From Aphis gossypii (lineage: Eukaryota; Arthropoda; Insecta; Hemiptera; Aphididae), in contig NC_065532.1 of NCBI RefSeq assembly GCF_020184175.1, positions 15,376,001 through 15,440,000 on the forward strand: 64,000 nucleotides of DNA, given 5' to 3'. The notes under the pieces are model-generated. The model was not told where the DNA came from, searched no databases, and was given only the letters and a program-made list of their open reading frames with translations. The translations under genes were made by a program, and so were the position numbers. This document shows, one piece after another, positions 11,801 to 24,700 of the stretch (the first letter of the stretch is position 1; the number at the start of each line of letters is the position of its first letter).

Positions 11801-14077
11801 GATTAAAATTATTGTTTAATGTTTTTCTTCAGGTTTTATTCTTAAAATCTGGATTACAACCAGATTTGATTGTTATATCTCCAAATTGGTTTGGATCAAA
11901 CATAATTGGTACACTGTTTTCAGTAGACTTTTTGATCAGTCAGACACGTATGTCTGGTTCGTATCAAGCAAATGATTTTCAGATCATGTTTCCGCATTAT
12001 GATGCCATGTCAGTACTTCAACTATTGGAAACAATGAAAATTTGTGTCCAAGTATGTTAAATTATTATTTTTTCAACTGAACTTGTTGTTGGTACACATG
12101 TGAGCACATCACACACATAGATTACGTTTCGAATATTATTCATAGAAATATCATTGAATTAATCTGATCATATAAATACTTTCAAATAATGTGTCTACAA
12201 ATATCAACAAAGATTTAAAATAAATAATAATGCCTATTTGTATTTTTAGAATAGTTATCATTTTACAAAGTTAAGATTACCGATTAAGTGAGCATCACTA
12301 TACTAGCTATTTTTATAACGTATATACTCCAGTAAGTTCCCGTTACAACAAAAAATCCCGTTATAACGAAAGTTATAGAGGTCCCCTACCAAAAGCTACA
12401 TACAAAAGTTATTTCGTTACAACAAAATTTCCGTTATAACGAAAAAAAAATTCGGTCCCTTAGAGTTCGTTGTAAACCTAATTAATTATTAATATCGCAT
12501 ACAAATTATACTGTACATTTTAGAAAAGGAAGACATTTTCAAAAATAACTTTTTAGTAAGCATGTATAATAATATATATTTAATAAATATGTACATTTCC
12601 ACTTTTTAAGTTGATTAAACTATTATTAATGTTATAAAAAGTAAAGTGTGAATGCAGCATTCACAGTGTAGCAACTGTGTTTTAAAATATGTTTACCAAT
12701 ATCAGATTAGTACCTTAATGAAATATAACTAAAACTGCAATTCTCTAAAGTGTCATTTGTGTCTTACAACTATAAATCTATTATTTTAGTATGATAATGA
12801 TGGGGACATTGAATATGAATTCCCAGCATATATCATAAGAGAAAAAGATGAAACATTGTGGAAACCCTGGGGTAATAATGTTGACTGTTGTTACGGCGGA
12901 ATTCGGCTCAGTTCTCAACCGCAGTTTCTTGAACTTTTTACATCAATTTTTATTAGAATACAGGTATTGATAATTGATTAATTCTCTATTCATATTATTA
13001 TAAGTATAAATCCATAATTAATATTGAATTCAGGTTGAATTACGATACTTGCAAAACAATTATTATGAAGACATGGACAGTTACCTATATCAATGGTACG
13101 GTGGTACGGTGTTGTGTATAAGCAATATAGAGTGCATGGTATCCCTAGAACAAGATGGTTGTATTGAAATAAAAATTCGAGGTTCTAAATCATCAAGTTA
13201 TACATGCTTTTATTTTCTAGAAGAAATTTTACATTCCATTAATCTAGTAAAAACATTAAATATTTAACTTTTTTAATATTTGTTGTACAGTTAATGTACA
13301 ATTATCATTATAATTACAAAATAGTTAACTATAAATATGAACTATAGGTATTGATTGAAACATGTCCAGGGATGAAAGTAATTAAAGAATTTCTTAGTCC
13401 ATCAAATTTATCTGAACATTATGTACAACCTCATGGCTATGGTGTTGATGATATATTCTATGCAGTGCGTAAAACTTCTGATTTTAAATCATTAGTTGTT
13501 AATCCACTAACAGGAAAAAACGAATGTGTATTAGACTTAATCGCATTTGGATGTGACCAAGTAAATATTTATTCCATTGATGATACATGACATAACATGT
13601 TTATTTTTGCATCATATTCACACATAATATAATCCAATTTAGGTGGAAAACATGTTATCTTGTACGGATAGTTTACCGCTAACAGAATTGAATACCATGT
13701 GTCGTCAAGAATTAAGCCGTCTCATTGATCCAGTACACCCATTAGGAAGAGATTGGGCATTATTTGCTCTCAACATTGGATTAGATTCAAAAGTTCAATT
13801 ATTTGATAATGGACCAACTAGTCCTTTTCTAGCACTAATAGATACATGGGCAACAGTTCAACCTGCCCCAACAATAGGTGAAAATAAATAAAGTCTAATT
13901 TTTACAATATTGTATTAAAATTACATTTTATTAATTGTCTTTTCAGGCACATTGGTTGATCAACTAAATGAATTAGGACGTGAAGAAGTAGCTCTGGCTG
14001 TGTTGCAGAACATACAATGTTTTAGAATAAAAGTCATGGATATAAATAACTGTTCTGTAACTTTGAATCAGTTATAA
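8877..14077 (+). CDS. Ankyrin-Roc-COR-death domain protein, DAPK1-like without kinase
   Basis: Coding exons are 8877-8972, 9079-9279, 9356-9556, 9616-9770, 9858-9978, 10052-10238, 10301-10422, 10507-10717, 10778-11007, 11131-11280, 11580-11768, 11833-12051, 12790-12963, 13034-13246, 13348-13560, 13643-13877 and 13947-14077. All junctions are GT-AG and in phase, giving about 1015 residues. Ankyrin repeats (KGQTALHLASARG, NGNTPLHLATRN, GDTPMHIACRFG) cover residues 32-250. A Roc GTPase follows with P-loop GHSNAGKSS (285-293), WDFSG (373-377) and THNG (448-451). Then come a COR-like region and a C-terminal death domain (LIDPVHPLGRDWALFAL, LGREEVALAVLQN). The order and sequence match human DAPK1 (1430 residues) from its ankyrin repeats to its end, but translation starts directly before the first repeat and no kinase or calmodulin segment exists in the window. 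A pro-death or scaffold role is inferred from the family only. Exon 10 has no counterpart in the human protein. Confidence 0.88.
12330..12477. mobile_element. Truncated pogo/Tigger-like MITE in DAPK-like intron 12
   Basis: It starts CAGTAAGTTC, runs through the CCCGTTATAACGAAAG and CGTTACAACA blocks shared with the complete copy at 39510-39683, and breaks off after TTCGTTGTAA. The terminal GAACTTACTG seen in the other copy is missing, so this copy is 3'-truncated or decayed. Confidence 0.75.
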
Positions 14078-14386
14078 AATTATGCTTAAAATAATTTAAT
14101 GCTATTAAGTTTTGGCTGCACTAAGCACCAAGTTTAAATTATTATTTCTAGTCAATTAATATAAAAAGAAAATGTGTGAATTTATACGAAAGCAATTATT
14201 TCTCCTAAATGTTATTTAGCACCTTTGTTTTGTATAGATAAGATTATAACTACTACACATATTTTTTTTATTGAATTTCATTTGTATTTCAAACAATGTG
14301 TGATATTATGTAAATTTATTTTTAAAATGCACTAGTGTAGTGCGAATACTAATTTTAGTTTTTTTTTTACACCTAATTGATTTAAT

Positions 14387-14392
14387 AATAAA
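14387..14392 (+). terminator. Polyadenylation signal of the DAPK-like gene
   Basis: AATAAA lies 310 bp after the stop codon and is the last such hexamer before the convergent gene. Cleavage would fall around 14405-14420. Confidence 0.6.
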
Positions 14393-14429
14393 CATTGGAC
14401 TGAGAAGAGGAGCTAATCTATGACTGTGT

Positions 14430-14435
14430 TTTATT
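14430..14435 (-). terminator. Polyadenylation signal of GGACT
   Basis: TTTATT on the plus strand reads AATAAA on the minus strand, 63 bp after the GGACT stop codon. Cleavage would fall near 14410, meeting or overlapping the 3' end of the convergent DAPK-like transcript. Confidence 0.55.
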
Positions 14436-14497
14436 GACTAACTTGAATACCTATTCTAATAATCGTAGGTCTTCACTGTAAAATAATTGAAATATCA

Positions 14498-15053
14498 TTA
14501 ATTAGATGATTTCCAATTGGGAAATGATAATTCATCATTTGGATCTCTTTGATACCTTGTAACATATGAAAGTCCATGTTCACCACAAGAATCATAATTG
14601 TCAAAATATTGTAAACTCAAATAACTATCTGGATATTTTGGTAAAAGGTATACCCAACAATCATTAATATCTCCATTCGGTAATTTAACTTGAATCTTTT
14701 GTCGTTTATAAAAATCTGGATGATTTTCAAAATCGTCCAAAAATTCCAACATAGTTGTGTCAACGTCATATATTTCACCTTTAATTTCCTAAAACCATAT
14801 CCAACACATTTAGTAAAGAATTGAATGTTATTATTACACTATACATAATATTGTATACAAAATCACTTACATGTCCAGTACCTTCTTTTTGTAATAAAAA
14901 TGGTATGTTAAATTTAGTTGAAATTACTAAAGGGTATTTATTGATGGTAACGGCGACCGATCTAAACACAGCACAGCCGTTTTCAGTATCATTGAGACAA
15001 TAATTATTAGGCTGATTTCGTTTCAACGTACCATATACAAAAACTGGTTCCAT
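14498..15053 (-). CDS. GGACT: Gamma-glutamylaminecyclotransferase (Tina-1/AIG2-like)
   Basis: There are two coding exons, 14871-15053 and 14498-14788, joined in phase 0, giving 157 residues (human GGACT 153). The N-terminus MEPVFVYGTLKRNQPN contains the YGTLKxxxPN substrate-loop motif of the gamma-glutamylcyclotransferase fold. The catalytic glutamate expected in this fold is the Glu of LDDFENHP in exon 2. The family cleaves gamma-glutamyl-epsilon-lysine from degraded crosslinked proteins, releasing 5-oxoproline and lysine, in the cytosol. A splice acceptor (TTTCAG) sits 6 bases upstream of the start codon at 15060-15061, so a non-coding leader exon lies further right, possibly ending at the GTAAGT donor at 15444-15445. 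Its 3' end converges on the DAPK-like gene. Confidence 0.92.
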
Positions 15054-15059
15054 TTTGTA

Positions 15060-16022
15060 CTGAAATAATATAATATATCCAATGTAAAATAAAATATTCA
15101 CTTCTTTAAGTAATAAATAATTCTAAGTTTACTCTATTCAACATAAGGAATAATTAGAAAAGTTAGGTACAGATTTTGTTGGTAATGCACAAGTTACACA
15201 CTATAGTTACCATTACTTAGACTACAACCTATAACCAACACAGAAAATTATTCTACGCTTAAGCACACTATGAACTGCCTGAGTTGCATCTTATTTTGAA
15301 AAGAGTATAAGCAAATCAAACATTTAAAAATCTAAATCAAAAAGTTAAAATTTGTGATTCTATATAGTATTAAATGTTACAACACGACTAAAGTTAACAA
15401 TAATTATCCATGCATATAAAGCAAAAACAGTTGATAAAAACTTACATTAAATTTGAGAATGCGTTTCAATTTTCAACTGCATAGCAATTTCAAAAATTTA
15501 AGTTACTTTTTTTTTGTCAGTCTTATATAGATTAAAATATATACTAGAATATTTTATCCATAATAGTATTTATTTGGTTCATTATAATTATGTAATTGTA
15601 GTTAGTTGAAAACATTCTTTTATATATTCTATAATGCTTACTTATTGTTTTTATAATAATTAAAACGATAATTTGCATGTTAGCAATTTATCATATATTA
15701 TTTAACTATTATTACTTAACCTAATCTTAGTACCTAGACACCTAGTTAATAATAAAAAATATAAATATATATGATAATAGGCATTATTAAATAATTCCTA
15801 TTTTACATTTCAGTTATGATAATACTTATAATGCTAACTATTTAGTTATACACAAACTAAATAATAATTTGAATAAAAAAATCCAGTTAATATGTGAAAA
15901 AAAAGTAATTTCTGATTATATTTTATGGTTTAATTGATATTTTAAAATTAAATTATGGTTCATAGATTATAATATTCAGTACATTATAAACATTAAAAAT
16001 AATAAATTATTGTTTTTAAATA
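15060..16022. other. Intergenic / GGACT leader intron
   Basis: No coding exon is seen. A minus-strand donor AAT/GTAAGT (GT at 15444-15445) could end a GGACT 5' leader exon. The remainder is AT-rich and holds the 3' end of SF3A3, with no clear AATAAA close to its stop codon. Confidence 0.45.
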
Positions 16023-17525
16023 CTACAATAAGCCTTGACGCTTGAGATCTTCATAAGTCTTCTTAGTGACTACATTTCCTTGAGAATCTTCAAATTCTTC
16101 CTCATTCTCTGGTTGCCATCGCTCATCATGTTTCATTGTTTTTAATTTTTCCCAAAGCGCAAGTGCATCTTCAATTTGTGTGACATTAGCAAAATGTGCA
16201 GTATTTGGTATACCTAAACATCTCATGCCATGTGCATGTCTCCATTCAGCAAAATGCCGCTGAAATGCTTTGGGACCCTTATATGTAAAATTACCGCAAA
16301 TTTCACAATTATAGCTGATATTTAACCCATGTAATTTATACAACCAATATGGAATTGGCTTTCCATCCCAACCAAGAGGTAAATTTTTCGGATTATAAGG
16401 GATGTCTTCTCCTTGTTCATCATCAGACTCTGATGCACTTGCCTCATTTTCTGAATCATCACGTTCTCCTTCAGTTCGAGCTTGTCTCCTTTGAACATTT
16501 TCTTTAGTCGCTAATCTCTGTTCAGCTAAAAGTTCACAGAACCTGTATACTTGTGCCTCAAGCATTGCTAATTCTTTTTGCCTTTCTTGTTCCTTAGTGC
16601 GGTTCATTTTTCCCGGTTTACCTTTAGCTAGCAAAGATGGATCCAATGAAGTTTTTCCTTTGGTGGAAAATAATCGTTGAGCTCTTTCTTCCAGAGTTCC
16701 ACCACATTTTAATCCTAATGCCATCAAAGCTGATTTCAAACGATCGAGTCCAAGAGAGGCTAACTCTTCCCAAGAAGAAAAGGCATATAAATCTAAGTGT
16801 GCTCCAACATTGGCCAAAGCACTACCCGTGTCTTTTGGCCAACCTGGAAAAGTACCTTCTTCCCATTGATTTATAAATTCAATTCGAACAGTATCCATTT
16901 CATTGTCAATATCGTGTAAAGGTTTTATTCGTAAATAATAACCATGCAAGTATTCCAATAAAATATCTACATATTTTCTATACTCTGAATTTTTACGATC
17001 TTTAGGAATATCAAACAAATGATCAAATATGGATAGGTAAGTAATGTAATCAACTTTTTCAACTCCTTTTAAATTCACATACCTTTCATAACATTCATGT
17101 AAATCCAAATATCTTCCATAGCCTTCTTCATCGGTGAAATCTACCATGTTGGTCATTTCTTCTGAAGGATTCTCACGGAGGTTATTTAAATCGTCAAACT
17201 CCACAGATAATGGCACTGATATTTCATTTGGATGTTTTTTATGAAATTCTTTAATGCCTTTTAAACGAAAATAAAATTCAGCAAACTCATTTGGACCTGA
17301 AATGGATGTAATTTCCTCTTTGCGTAAACCGTCTTTATCTTCATAGAGCTCTTTTAGTTTATTAGTTCCTTCCATGTATTGATCGAGCAATAATTTTTGT
17401 CTATGTTCAGAATTAATCACATCTCTGGTCGTAGATTTTTTCCACAACATCTCTTTAACCATAGCATCAACTAACCGTTCTCGTTCTTCGTGGTAACGAC
17501 GTTGCTGTTCTATTAAAGTGTCCAT
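16023..17525 (-). CDS. SF3A3: Splicing factor 3A subunit 3 (SF3a60)
   Basis: A single uninterrupted frame of 500 residues (human SF3A3 501; Drosophila noisette). The N-terminus METL-like MDTLIEQQRRYHEERERLV is the conserved SF3a60 start. The middle contains the SF3a60 helical region and a Glu/Asp-rich linker. The C-terminus carries the matrin/U1-type C2H2 zinc finger CEICGNFTYKGPKAFQRH...H and the GIPNTAHFANVTQIEDALALWE block. The protein is part of the SF3a complex of U2 snRNP and helps recognise the branch site in the nucleus. The gene is intronless while all its neighbours are split. The ATG at 17525 is the family start. Confidence 0.97.
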   Translation of the reverse strand: MDTLIEQQRRYHEERERLVDAMVKEMLWKKSTTRDVINSEHRQKLLLDQYMEGTNKLKELYEDKDGLRKEEITSISGPNEFAEFYFRLKGIKEFHKKHPNEISVPLSVEFDDLNNLRENPSEEMTNMVDFTDEEGYGRYLDLHECYERYVNLKGVEKVDYITYLSIFDHLFDIPKDRKNSEYRKYVDILLEYLHGYYLRIKPLHDIDNEMDTVRIEFINQWEEGTFPGWPKDTGSALANVGAHLDLYAFSSWEELASLGLDRLKSALMALGLKCGGTLEERAQRLFSTKGKTSLDPSLLAKGKPGKMNRTKEQERQKELAMLEAQVYRFCELLAEQRLATKENVQRRQARTEGERDDSENEASASESDDEQGEDIPYNPKNLPLGWDGKPIPYWLYKLHGLNISYNCEICGNFTYKGPKAFQRHFAEWRHAHGMRCLGIPNTAHFANVTQIEDALALWEKLKTMKHDERWQPENEEEFEDSQGNVVTKKTYEDLKRQGLL

Positions 17526-20500
17526 TTCACTTCTAATGTAATAACAACGGAATACAATTCGTAATTTACTTAGAATTCTTACTTAAACATTTATATATAT
17601 ATTATAATAACAACAAACAAATAATACTCACACACACGACGCTTAAACGTTTATAAACGTCGGCTTAAATATGAAATTCGGAAACTGGAATTATCAAAAA
17701 TGGGATATCGCCAAATCTAGAGACTTTTAACACTGTCTGTATAATTTATACTACATACCACGATTAAAGATATACCTTAATCTTAAGCATGATTTTAGAT
17801 ACTATTTAAAGCCGTGAATTGTGTTCTTAGGTGACGAAATATGAAATGAATGTACTATATTGTATAGACTATAGAAATATAGAATAGGTATTATACTATT
17901 ATCATTAATCATAATAAATTCAATTTCGTTCATTATCGCTGATAAAAGAAAGGAGGGAGACTTTTAATCAGCGTATATATTATTTCTTTGATATTATTTT
18001 TAATATGACGTAAATTTAATAATATATTAACAACCAATGAAACGCGGCAAAAGAGTATCATTAGTGTGTCCGTGGTGTGCACCGTAAAACAAAATAGATA
18101 ATAATGTATACAGACAATCGATCCCCGCGAAAAAATGTCACATGCGTACAATTGGTCCACATATCCAACGCGACGGTAGTGGCATGAAGTTAAGTTTAAA
18201 AAATAAATAAAAAAAACGTAGAAGCAGTAGTAGCATTATAGTATTGTTCTAGGATAGTAGTAGCAAAGGAACAAATTCAGTTTAATTTACACGCGATTTT
18301 TTTGATTTTCTTTTCCCCCAAAATGTGTGTTTTAAAGCACTGAATACAAAGGTTTAATTCGAAAATTCTTCCAATATTTTTTTACTTAAAAAGTTGTACG
18401 AAAAAAAACTTTAAAACATTATAAATAAATACATCAAAAATACGTGATAATGTGATAATTCACGATAAAAACATCAAAAATACTACTTTTTGATTATTAT
18501 TATTTTTATTTTTTGTTATTTTTAATTGTACCTACATATTATATTATACAATAAAACACTATTATTATTATATCATAACTCGTAAACGAATAACACGATA
18601 TTCATCTAGAAAGCATTATAGTGATCTTAAAATAAATATGTATACTATATATGTCTATATTGTGTACATGCATAAAATATAATAATGCATCAATCATAGA
18701 TGATCTATGGAGATTAAAAATCACTGCGGGTCCGATATCAATCCCGGTCCCCGGACAGTTTTTTTATCAAAGCGCATGTTTGCGGTGCGGTTGAATAAGT
18801 AATTTGGTAGAAAATTATCTAAGTAAATTGTAGCTCTGGTCGGTCTGGTCGTATCCTATCCCCTATTCTTAGGAGTAATGTTTGGGTTCAGTAAAAAAAA
18901 AATTATCAATATTATCGGGAGTGAGTATGCTAAACAAAAAAATTGTTGATACTTTTAAATACCTAAATATTATAAAATGTAATATAATTATAATGTACCT
19001 ATATTTTATATATTGAATAATTATAATTAATTTTTGTATTTATTAAAAATCGGAGAAAATAAAATAACTAAGTTGTTTTGTTCATTTATATGGCATTATG
19101 GCACGCATAACGCATTTTATTCTTAAAAATGTCGAAAATGTTTAGTAGAAAAGTAAGGAAAAGACGTACCTATATATATATTTAAACATTAAAAATAATT
19201 TTAATTGGCTTCAAAACTAGATTTGAATACTCAGACAGTAGAATTTTGTCAAATTTTCACAGCACATAGTTTTTAATAGACATTTATAGAAAAAAATTTG
19301 TTAATTGCTCATCGTTATAAATATAGAAATTTTATCGTAAATAAAAATGATAATATAAAAATTTGATAAAAATGTAAAAAACCTAACCTATCTACGGTAA
19401 TTTGTTTTCGAGTTACACTAAAAAAAAAAATCGATTTTGTCGATAAAATAGAATTTGGGTAAAGATTCTAGTTTTTCTTAATGTTGAATACTGAATGAAT
19501 AATTCTTCAATGATGTATGTTTTTTTGTCCGTGTTTACGATAACTTGTCAAAATAAAGGTTCAATATTAAACTTCATGGGTGATTTCCGGTGGAAAATTG
19601 AATTTCCTTGGTGCATTATAGAGGTCAAAACTAAGAAGTTTTCAAAAAAATTAGTTAAATCGTTATTTACAATTTTTTTTATAAGCGTTTTAAGATCAGA
19701 TTTTTACGAAATATGTCTAAATTTACAAGTAATTTTGTAATTGAAAATTCATAGCATTTTAAATAGTTATATTTAAGGTTAAAATATACAACACAAAGTT
19801 TTCCTTCAAATAACTATAAAGAAAACTAGATCGTTATTATAGGAAAAAATGTTATGAAAGTCTGAATTTTAAATTTTTACGAAATCGCGTATCGATATAG
19901 ATTTATCCTAAAACGATTTTAAATATTTGTTATTATTGGAAAAGTATAAGTCGCAGATACTTGAATATTTCAACAGTTATTTAGATTGATATTTTCTTAA
20001 TAATATTTTTTAATTTTCAAAATATTTCGCGTATTTCAAGGCTTTTTTTAATAGATATTTGAAATGTTTTTTAAACATTTTTTGGCTTAGTTACCTATCA
20101 CTCCGTTCAGAATTTAAAATCGATTATTTCAATTAAAATTTCCAATCTATACGTAAGGTACTATAAGTAAATAAGTAATAATTTATAATACTAATTGAAA
20201 TTCCAGAATATGGGTAAATGATTGAATCATTTGTATTTATAAAATAAAAGTCAGGCAGGCCTCTGACAATAAATTTGTTTATTTCCTATTGTATATAATA
20301 TGAACAAAAAAATAATAAATACAAGTGTACAGCTCAGTTACGCAAACTAAAAAACTTGCATGCAATTTGACCTACATTTTTATGTTGAATGTTATTCGGA
20401 TTCAGCCAGTTTATTTACCATGGTAAATAGTATGCATATTATATATTATATAATATTTAGATTTATGCGATTGTAACAGTTGCATGTAAAAATACGTTCT

Positions 20501-21705
20501 TTAAAATTATTTTAATTTTTTGTATGTATAATTTTAAAAATGTTTTTACGAAATTATACATTGTTACAATGGATTATAAATTCAGCAATAAAAATATAGG
20601 CACAATAGGTACATGTATAACTATGTAATAAACTAATAAAATATTTAAGTAGCAAAATAAGTTTTTTTCCTATTATATAAATAGGTATATTTTTAAAATC
20701 ATGATACATTAATTTTATCTACTGGTGATTTTAATTAATTGTTAAATTGTCATAATCCAATAATCGGGAAATAATTTATTTATATATTTAAAACTATGCA
20801 ATATTTTTCAAGGGATTTATAAACTTGTAGTTATTATTATAGGTAATAATATTAAAAAAATACTATTAATACATAACATAGTTGTAAGAGTATATAGGTA
20901 CACTTAGAGTTCGCATCATGATAAAAATGTTGGCAGATACCAAAATCAACGTAATAATATGATAGTTTATTTCAGAAAAACGTACATTAAAATGTGTACG
21001 ATTGTTCAATATGTTGGCCTTCGGTCATGCCGTGGAAGAGGTCGTACACTTCGACGACGTCTCGTTTTTACCACCGATTTCTCGAATTCTCAATTCTCAA
21101 TGATCAATATAATATACATAAAAGTAAATCTAATTTTAAAATATTGGTTATTTTTTTGAATCTTTCAAAATGTTTAAAATAGTCAATTATCGATGAAATA
21201 TAAAATTTACCGAGTACCGAGTAGATAATTTTACGAGTACGTAGGATTTTGGCGTTATGTCTTTAACTTACTGCGCTCCAGTATATTATTGTTATCTATA
21301 TTCATGTTTATAACACATTAGTCATTAATATGGTCACACTGGCTGATAATAGTAAGTAGTAACATTCTTATCTATATTCACGTATTACTATTTAGGATTT
21401 AGTATTTACTATTACTATTAAAATGGGGCAACGAAAAATGTATCAAATAAATATTATAAATTATAATTATTAATTTGTATACGTAGTTGTAGTAATTTAG
21501 TCATGTTATATTGTACTTCTTGTATCTGTATTTTTTTTATCTGAAAAATTGTGAAGTGTCTTATTTTCTGACTATTCTTATGTATTCATAGTGCGTTGTA
21601 ATTTTAATAAAAGTGTTAAGTTTTCTAATTTATATAATAATAAAAATTTCAATATGTTTTTAAAATTTCTTATTAAATTAAGTTGACAGATACTAAAATA
21701 TCGTC
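17526..21705. other. Divergent intergenic region between SF3A3 and EDEM3
   Basis: This is 4.2 kb without a supported coding exon. The first few hundred bases must hold the SF3A3 promoter, and the last part the EDEM3 promoter. A copy of the repeat family with CTTCGTTCAGAATC ends occupies about 19200-20125. A small GC-rich patch at about 20990-21080 has short frames that I could not identify. Confidence 0.5.
19200..20125 (-). repeat. Partial copy of the 1.36-kb TIR repeat family
   Basis: The segment 19570-19620 (GATTTCCGGTGG...CCTTGGTGCATTATA) is the reverse complement of 48425-48475 in the complete copy (ATAATGCACCAAGG...). The end near 20100 reads CTCCGTTCAGAATTTAAAAT, close to the family terminus. 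The opposite end is degraded. An open frame at 19495-19740 lies inside it and is not a gene. Confidence 0.6.
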
Positions 21706-24700
21706 ATGATAAAGACGTTAGGTTTAATTTCCCTAGTGGCATTTGCCACTGCTCATGACCAACCATTTTCTGGTTCGTTCATGAGCAAAGAAGAGAAACT
21801 TGGTTTAATGGAAAAAGCAAAAGAAATGTTCTATCATGCATATACAAATTATATGGAACATGCATATCCTGCTGATGAGCTCATGCCTTTAAGTTGCAAA
21901 GGGCGATGGAGGACAAAGGAGAATAACCGTGGTGACATGGACGATGTACTTGGCAACTACTCATTGACTCTAATTGATACTATGGATACACTGGTTGTCC
22001 TTGGTGATTTACCAGAATTTGATCGTGCTGTTTCAAAAGTGGTAACAAGTGTAACATTTGATAGAGATGTCGTTGTATCAGTTTTTGAAATCAATATTAG
22101 AGTTTTGGGGTAAGTGTAAAATTGTTTTAATCTTTATAATTATAAAATGATTAAGTATTAATTAATCTTTGTTGTATAATTATTTAACAATTGATTTTTC
22201 AATCTGAAATAATACTGTTAAAATTATAATTATAAACATTAATTTGTTACTACATTGTAAATAAAAAAAATATTTACATATCATGATGTGTTATTGTATT
22301 TTATTATATTTTAACTGTTTATATTTAATTATTTTTTTTTTTATACTTCAGAGGCTTGTTGTCTGGACATATTTTTGCACAACATTTCAAAGAAAATTCT
22401 AATCATTTACAATGGTATAATGGAGAACTATTAGCCATGGCCAAAGATTTAGGGTATAGATTAATGCCGGCTTTTAATACAACAACAGGAATTCCATATT
22501 CCAGGGTAAGAACTAAAATAGTTAATTGCTTTTGGCTTACTTATTGTCCATTAGTTAAAATAATTTATACTTTGTTCTTTTTAGGTTAATTTAAGATATG
22601 GTATCAAAAAAGATCAACTCCATTATTTTCAAGAAACATGTACAGCTTGTGCAGGAAGTATGATTTTGGAATTGGCAGCCTTGTCACGCTTATCTGGTAT
22701 ACCTATATTTGAGGTAAGATGTATTATATTTTAATAATTTTAAGACCTGTTGTAAAAGTAATTATATTACTAATAATATCATTTTTTCCCCAGGAAAAAG
22801 CCCATAGGTCAATGGATAGTTTATGGAGTCTAAGACATCGGTCTTCCAATCTTATGGGAACTGTTTTAAATGTTGATTCTGGTGATTGGATTCGAAGAGA
22901 TTCTGGAGTTGGAGCTGGTATTGATTCATACTATGAGTATTGTTTAAAAGCTTATGTTTTACTTGGAGAGAGTCGTTACTTATCCAGATTTAATAAGGTT
23001 AATAAAAAATATATTTCTGAAATTATTATGTTTATTTATTTTAAATATATAATTATACATGGATTTAATTATTTAGCATTATGCTGCTATCATGAAATAT
23101 ATAAGTCAAGGTCCAATGCTATTGGATGTTCATATGCATCGACCTCAAATAAATTCTAAAAATTTTATGGATGCATTGTTAGCTTTTTGGCCTGGTTTAC
23201 AAGTACTCAGTGGAGACCTAAAACCAGCGATAGAAACACATGAAATGTTATATCAAGTGGTACAAAAACATAACTTTATACCAGAAGCATTTACAACTGA
23301 TTTTCAGGTATGTTATATTCTTTCATCTTGACTTTAATAAGTTTTCAGTTATATTTTGAATGGTGGGTTTGTTTAGGTACATTGGGGACAGCATCCTTTG
23401 AGGCCTGAATTTTTAGAATCAACATACTTTTTATACAAAGCTACTGGTGATCCTCATTATTTAAATGTCGGTCGTCAAGTTTTAAATTCTTTGCAAAAAT
23501 ATGCTAGAGTAGAATGTGGATTTGCTGCTGTTAAGGATGTCCGAACCACTGCAAATGAAGACACGTAATAATAATTTATTTCTATGCTAAATATCTGAGA
23601 AAATTATACCATTTTAGGTAAAAAATATTAACTTAAATTATGAAATAGCTTATTTATTATTTTTTTTCTTTATATATTATGAAGAATTCAATTTTGTAAA
23701 TTTAAATTTTAGAATGGATTCATTTGTGCTAGCTGAAACTTTTAAGTATTTATACTTATTGTTCGCTGAATCTGAAGATCTCATAATCAATATTGATGAA
23801 TATTTATTCACCACTGAAGGCCATTTATTACCCTTATCTTTATCTGTTCAACCACAAAATTATACAGATGCCGATAAGGTAAAATTTCAATTTGTCTAGT
23901 AAATTCTATTTTCAGGATTATAATTCATATAATTGTACTATTTATAGATTTTAGATGAAGATACTGATCTACCTAAAAGATCATGTCCTAGTTTTGACAA
24001 TTTACTTACAGAATCTATAAGAAAACCGTTGAAAAATATGGTTGATGGACTTTGTCCTAATCGTAAATCAAGAATAGAAGCTAGAGAGTTTGCAAAAATT
24101 TTTCAGGTAATTTTTCTTTAAATAAATATTTATTTGTTACCATTTTATTATAAATGATTACAGTTTGGCAATGAGAATCATATGCAGAGGATAAAAGCTA
24201 TGGGAATTGTGATAACTAAACTTCCAAATGGCCTTCCACTTCTTTTTATGAATTCTTCTCATGTAAATACTTTTTTTTCTTTTAAATTGATTTATTTCAT
24301 GATAATAATTGTTTGTACTAATTTAGGAAAGTAATCCAGAAGATCAAATAGATGGACATGAATTTTTAACTGAATTAAATATTATTATGAAAGATGTTAA
24401 CCAAAAAGAAAAAATTAATTCTGCTAAATCAGTATCATTTGATAACCAAGATGGACAAAAAGTTTCTTTGTATGCTGGTGCTGCCAATTTTGGCCTCCCC
24501 TTAAATCTAGGGCTTAAGGTTAGACAAAATATTGATATAAATATTATGCATCATATGTTCATTAGTTACCAAATATTTTTATTTTATTAAGGTTGTAGCT
24601 CGTATTGCTATTGCAAATCCTGTTAAAGGGTGTGAAACTTTAATAAATCCCAATGATGTTAAAGAAAAAATAGTTTTAGTTGAACGTGGTGACTGCATGT

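Noticed and set aside
19495..19740. 81-codon plus-strand frame
   Set aside because: It lies inside a copy of the 1.36-kb TIR repeat and is not conserved as a frame in the other copies.
20959..21182. Frames in a small GC-rich patch, including a minus-strand stretch reading VEVYDLFHGMTEGQ
   Set aside because: It is bounded by stops at about 28 codons, has no clear splice sites and matches no family I can name.
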